This document shows, in pieces, positions 60,550 to 64,000 of a stretch of 64,000 bases of DNA. The DNA lies in assembly GCA_964504595.1 (NCBI GenBank), contig CAZDEE010000002.1, forward strand, positions 1-64,000, in the 5' to 3' direction. Each line of letters starts with the position of its first letter. Position 1 is the first letter of the stretch. The notes under the pieces were generated by a model, which was not told where the DNA came from, searched no databases, and saw only the letters and a list, made by a program, of their open reading frames with translations. Position numbers and translations under genes: made by a program. The stretch is from CAG-826 sp964504595. Lineage in GTDB: Bacteria; Bacillota_I; Bacilli_A; RFN20; CAG-826.

Positions 60550-62175
60550 ATGATAATTGAAATGTCTTTAAAAACTAAAATTCAGGAAGCATTTGCAAAA
60601 ATGGGAGTTTCCTTATCATTAGAACAAATTGTTATCGAAAGATCAAAAGAGAAAGTTCATGGTGATTACGCCACAAATATAGCGATGAAAATGGCAAGAG
60701 AACTTCGTGAGAATCCGCTTGTTATTGCGGAAAAAGTTGTGTCTTTGATGGATAAAGATTTATTTGACAAAGTCGAGGTTGTTCGTCCAGGATTTATTAA
60801 TTTCTTTATGAAGGCAGAATCATTAAGCAATGTTGTTTTAAGAATATTAGAATCTGGAGAACATTATGGAGACTCTACATATGGTAATAACCAAAGAATT
60901 AATGTTGAGTTTGTTTCTGCTAATCCGACTGGTGATTTACATTTAGGTCATGCAAGAGGTGCAGCGATAGGTGATGTTATATGTCGTTTGTATAAAAAAA
61001 TCGGTTATGATGTTACACGAGAATTTTATGTAAATGATGCTGGTAATCAAATTACAATTTTAGGAAAATCAATTAGAGCGAGATATCATCAATTGTTTGG
61101 TGAAGATGTTATGGTTCCTGAAGATGGTTATCATGGTCAAGATTTAATAGAAATCGCAAAAATTATGAAAGACGAAATCTCTGATAAATATTTAGTTGAT
61201 TCAGAGGAGTCAGAAACATATTTCAAGCGTCGTGGAGCGGAACTTGAATTAAAGAAACTAGATAACGATTTACGTAATTTTGGTGTTAAGTTTGATATTT
61301 ATTCTTTTGAAACTGATATTCGAAAGAATAATGGAGTTGAAAGAGTAATTGAGCATACAAAAGATTTATGTTATGAACAAGATGGTGCTTTATTCTTAGA
61401 GACTTCAAAGTATGGCGATGATAAAGATCGGGTTATTATTAAGAGTGATGGTTCTTATACATACTTGTTACCAGACATCGCGTACCATTTAAATAAGTTA
61501 TCACGTAATTACACTAAGTTGATTGATGTTTTAGGTGCTGATCATCATGGTTACATAAATCGTATGAAGGCCGCATTAATGATGTTTGGATATTCTCGTG
61601 ATATTTTGGATATTGAACTTATTCAAATGGTTCGTTTATTCAAAAATGGTGAAGAATATAAGATGTCAAAAAGAACCGGTAATGCAATTTCAATGCGTGA
61701 ATTATGTGAGGAAGTTGGAGTTGATGCGGTTAGATATTTCTTTGTTGCAAGAGCAGCTTCAGCACATTTAGATTTCAATCTTGATTTAGCAGTTGAGCAA
61801 AGCAGTGCAAATCCGGTTTATTATGCTCAATATGCTTACGCTCGTTTATACAAAGTTTTGTCTTTAGCGGAAGATATTGAAATCAAATTAGATGGTTCCT
61901 ATTTAACTGATCGAAAAGAAATTGATTTAATGAAGTTACTTGGGGATTATCCAAAAGAAGTTCTTGATGCTGCAACTAGCAGATCACCGTATAAGATGGT
62001 TACATACATTCAAAAATTAGCCGGTTTGATACACGGCTTCTATACTGAATGTCGATTGATAGATCGTAACAATTTAGAACAAACTGGAGCGCGTTTAGCT
62101 TTGGCTAAAGCGTCGATGATTGTAATGAAAAATGCTTTAGAACTTATTGGTGTTAATGCGCCAAAAGAAATGTAA
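60550..62175 (+). CDS. argS: Arginyl-tRNA synthetase
   Basis: Charges tRNA-Arg. 541 residues: N-terminal additional domain, HIGH-type LHLGHARGAAIGD, PDIAYHLNK segment and KMSK-type YKMSKRTGNA, DALR-type anticodon domain at the end. Start ATG 60550 after AGGTGAAAT. Followed at 13 nt by rpoE, the same order as in Bacilli. Confidence 0.97.
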   Translation: MIIEMSLKTKIQEAFAKMGVSLSLEQIVIERSKEKVHGDYATNIAMKMARELRENPLVIAEKVVSLMDKDLFDKVEVVRPGFINFFMKAESLSNVVLRILESGEHYGDSTYGNNQRINVEFVSANPTGDLHLGHARGAAIGDVICRLYKKIGYDVTREFYVNDAGNQITILGKSIRARYHQLFGEDVMVPEDGYHGQDLIEIAKIMKDEISDKYLVDSEESETYFKRRGAELELKKLDNDLRNFGVKFDIYSFETDIRKNNGVERVIEHTKDLCYEQDGALFLETSKYGDDKDRVIIKSDGSYTYLLPDIAYHLNKLSRNYTKLIDVLGADHHGYINRMKAALMMFGYSRDILDIELIQMVRLFKNGEEYKMSKRTGNAISMRELCEEVGVDAVRYFFVARAASAHLDFNLDLAVEQSSANPVYYAQYAYARLYKVLSLAEDIEIKLDGSYLTDRKEIDLMKLLGDYPKEVLDAATSRSPYKMVTYIQKLAGLIHGFYTECRLIDRNNLEQTGARLALAKASMIVMKNALELIGVNAPKEM

Positions 62176-62188
62176 TGGAGGAAAAAAT

Positions 62189-62578
62189 ATGAGCAACAAA
62201 TCAAATTTAGATGTCGCCTATGAATTAATCTTAAGAAGTGATGATCCTGTGGAATTTAAGGATATTTGGGTGGAAATTGTAAAAGTTCAAGGTTTAGATG
62301 AAGAAACTGCAAATAGAACGATAGGTCAATTTTATACAAATTTATCCTTAGATGGTCGTTTTGTTACATTAGGTGAAAATGTATGGGACCTTCGTGTACG
62401 TCATAAATATGAAAAAGTTCATATCGATATGAATGATGTTTATCGTGATATTGAAATCACTCAAGAAATTGATGCTGAAGAAGCTGAATATAACAAGATT
62501 CTCGATGGTGAAGATGATGATGAATATGACGATGACGATGAAGAAAAAGATAGCGATTCAGAGGATTCTGATTACTAA
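62189..62578 (+). CDS. rpoE: RNA polymerase delta subunit
   Basis: About 129 residues: N-terminal HARE-HTH (NLDVAYELILRSDDPVEFKDIWVEIVK), then an acidic tail with D/E runs (EDDDEYDDDDEEKDSDSED) typical of RpoE of Firmicutes, which recycles polymerase. Start ATG 62189 after TGGAGG; the frame is open upstream inside argS. Confidence 0.95.
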   Translation: MSNKSNLDVAYELILRSDDPVEFKDIWVEIVKVQGLDEETANRTIGQFYTNLSLDGRFVTLGENVWDLRVRHKYEKVHIDMNDVYRDIEITQEIDAEEAEYNKILDGEDDDEYDDDDEEKDSDSEDSDY

Positions 62579-62606
62579 TAAATATTAAAAAAGAGAGGGT
62601 ATAAAA

Positions 62607-63476
62607 ATGGGATTAGTTAACGTTAAAGAAATGATGAAAAAAGCAGAAGAAGGACATTATGCAATTGGACACTTCAACATTAATAATTTGGAATGGACAA
62701 AAGCAATTCTTCAAGTTGCTGAAGAAACAAGAACACCAGTTATTTTAGGTGTTTCAGAAGGTGCAGCAAAGTATATGTGTGGTTTTAATACCATCGTTGC
62801 AATGGTTAATGAAATGATGAAGACATTAAACATTACAGTACCAGTAGCTTTACATTTAGATCACGGTTCATATGAAGGTGCAAAAAAAGCCTTAGAAGCT
62901 GGATTTAGCTCAGTTATGTTTGATGGTTCACATTATCCAATTGAAGAAAATATTGCTAAGACAAAAGAAATAATTGCTCTTGCTAATAAATTAGGCTGCA
63001 CAGTTGAAGCTGAAGTTGGCGCAATTGGTGGCGAAGAAGATGGCGTTATCGGCGGTGGCGAAGTTGCAAATCCAGATGAATGTGTATTAATTGCTTCATT
63101 AGGTGTTGATATTTTAGCTGCAGGTATTGGTAATATTCATGGTAAATATCCAGCAAATTGGAAAGGCCTTGATTTTGAAACATTATCAAAGATTAAAGAA
63201 AAAGTTGGACATATGCCACTTGTTTTACATGGCGGAACCGGTATTCCTGCTGAAATGATTAAAAAAGCTATTTCATTAGGTGTTTGTAAGATTAATGTTA
63301 ATACAGAATGTCAATTAGCTTTCCAAGAAGCAACTAGAAAGTACATTGAAGATGGTAAGGATTTAGAGGGTAAAGGTTTTGACCCAAGAAAGTTACTTGC
63401 TCCAGGAACTCAAGCAATTAAAGATTGTGTTAAAGAAAAAATGACTCTTTTTGGTTCATTAGGAAAAGCAGAATAA
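62607..63476 (+). CDS. fba: Class II fructose-bisphosphate aldolase
   Basis: Glycolysis: cleaves fructose-1,6-bisphosphate. 289 residues, zinc ligands in LHLDHGSYEG and LVLHGGTGIP and AGIGNIHGKYP; phosphate site KINVNTECQ. Order argS-rpoE-fba is conserved in Bacilli (with ctpS absent). SD AGAGAGGG before ATG 62607. Confidence 0.96.
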   Translation: MGLVNVKEMMKKAEEGHYAIGHFNINNLEWTKAILQVAEETRTPVILGVSEGAAKYMCGFNTIVAMVNEMMKTLNITVPVALHLDHGSYEGAKKALEAGFSSVMFDGSHYPIEENIAKTKEIIALANKLGCTVEAEVGAIGGEEDGVIGGGEVANPDECVLIASLGVDILAAGIGNIHGKYPANWKGLDFETLSKIKEKVGHMPLVLHGGTGIPAEMIKKAISLGVCKINVNTECQLAFQEATRKYIEDGKDLEGKGFDPRKLLAPGTQAIKDCVKEKMTLFGSLGKAE

Positions 63477-63489
63477 TTAAGTTTTATAA

Positions 63490-63524
63490 AAAGATTAGAG
63501 TTATTGATTCTAATCTTTTTGTTT
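63490..63524 (+). terminator. Terminator of fba
   Basis: AAGATTAGA / TCTAATCTT with 9-nt loop and T-rich tail, 13 nt after the stop. Confidence 0.8.
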
Positions 63525-63603
63525 GTTTAAAAATAAGTATAAAATGGGAATCTATGAGATTGCTTATTCTTATGGTATAATTTATATAAGGAGTTGATTG
63601 AAA

Positions 63604-64000
63604 ATGATTATTCGTAAAATTCTTGATAAAGTAGAACAATATGATTCAATAGTAATTTTTGGTCATAAAAATCCTGATGGTGATTGCTATGGTTCACAAG
63701 TAGGATTAAAAGAAATGTTGCTAAGGCTTTATCCAAATAAAAAAGTATATATTGTTGGAAGTGGATATACTAAAATGCTTTCTTTTATTATGAAAATGGA
63801 TGTCGTAGCGGATGATGTTATAAAATCTAGTTTAGGTATTGCCGTTGATTTTAATGAATTATCAAGATCTGAAGATCAAAGGATATGTGATGTTAAAGAG
63901 CTTGTTGTTATCGATCATCATATTCCAAATTGTCCATTTGGGGATATAAGCTTAGTTGATACGGAAAGAGTATCTTGTGCAGAAATAATCGCAAGAATTG
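63604..64000 (+). CDS. DHH family phosphoesterase (NrnA-like), partial
   Basis: Start of a DHH-DHHA1 phosphoesterase, running off the end of the window (132 residues seen). Motifs: GHKNPDGDCYGSQ (first metal motif), VDFNE and VVIDHHIPN (DHH). Such NrnA proteins degrade nano-RNA or pAp, some c-di-AMP fragments; with cdaA in the genome the latter is possible. SD AAGGAG before ATG 63604. Confidence 0.85.
   Translation, partial: MIIRKILDKVEQYDSIVIFGHKNPDGDCYGSQVGLKEMLLRLYPNKKVYIVGSGYTKMLSFIMKMDVVADDVIKSSLGIAVDFNELSRSEDQRICDVKELVVIDHHIPNCPFGDISLVDTERVSCAEIIARI

Overview
The window is strongly AT-rich DNA from a low-G+C Gram-positive, most likely an endospore-forming member of the Bacilli (Erysipelotrichia or a gut Bacilli lineage near the Mollicutes). 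The basis is RNA polymerase delta (rpoE), RecU next to a class A penicillin-binding protein, DnaD, the ywiB-like/argS pair, spoIVA, a SpoVIF-like gene, a type II-A CRISPR system with csn2, and a full cell-wall gene set. TGA is a stop here: cas2 and dnaD both end on it. All seven tRNA genes seen encode their 3' CCA. No species name can be supported from the sequence alone.

Layout. 0-4.2 kb: a restriction-modification pair (two-domain adenine methyltransferase plus HNH nuclease) and a small serine recombinase, beside tRNA-Ala. 4.2-5.5 kb: rmuC. 5.6-12.3 kb: a complete type II-A CRISPR-Cas locus, tracrRNA(-) / cas9-cas1-cas2-csn2(+) / leader / array; the array is broken by a 100-N assembly gap. 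12.3-22 kb, mostly minus strand: LolA-like protein, NERD protein, deoD, ddl, Nudix hydrolase, membrane-anchored murF-like ligase, alpha/beta hydrolase, cdaA, GNAT-membrane fusion, lgt. 22-24.5 kb: a marR-DUF5131-flavoprotein-DUF5131 operon. 24.5-26.3 kb: tRNA genes and a candidate small RNA. 26.3-34.3 kb: popT-like (DUF368), pepF, a membrane-anchored sigma-like protein with two small partners, a vanZ-like gene with an early stop, SDR, hflX and a guanylate kinase-like gene. 34.4-36.2 kb: IscU-like protein plus GGGtGRT protein. 36.5-39.8 kb: six overlapping genes of unrecognised or weakly Tad/type-II-secretion-like proteins. 39.9-41.2 kb: acpP, tRNA-Asn, tRNA-Glu and a decayed gene. 41.2-46.4 kb: XRE regulator, degV, mgtC-like, cation/proton antiporter and divergent lysR. 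46.5-64 kb: housekeeping and sporulation genes (cmk, der, spoVIF-like, spoIVA, hup, dapB, short CCA-enzyme-like gene, dnaD, nth, two class A PBPs, recU, exonuclease, a Cys-rich protein, argS, rpoE, fba, start of a DHH phosphoesterase).

How the parts work together. CRISPR-Cas and restriction-modification form a defence-rich left end. The 15-19 kb operon (ddl, murF) supplies the D-Ala-D-Ala end of peptidoglycan precursors, and the two PBPs at 54-60 kb polymerise them; popT-like probably recycles the lipid carrier. The most interesting points are that the tracrRNA is antisense to the predicted cas9 mRNA leader and lies inside a long palindrome, a promoter-to-terminator small RNA candidate at 25.4 kb, the two stacked hairpins before the recombinase, the duplicated DUF5131 operon, and the ATPase-less Tad-like cluster. 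All functional statements are from reading motifs and context; no database search was run.
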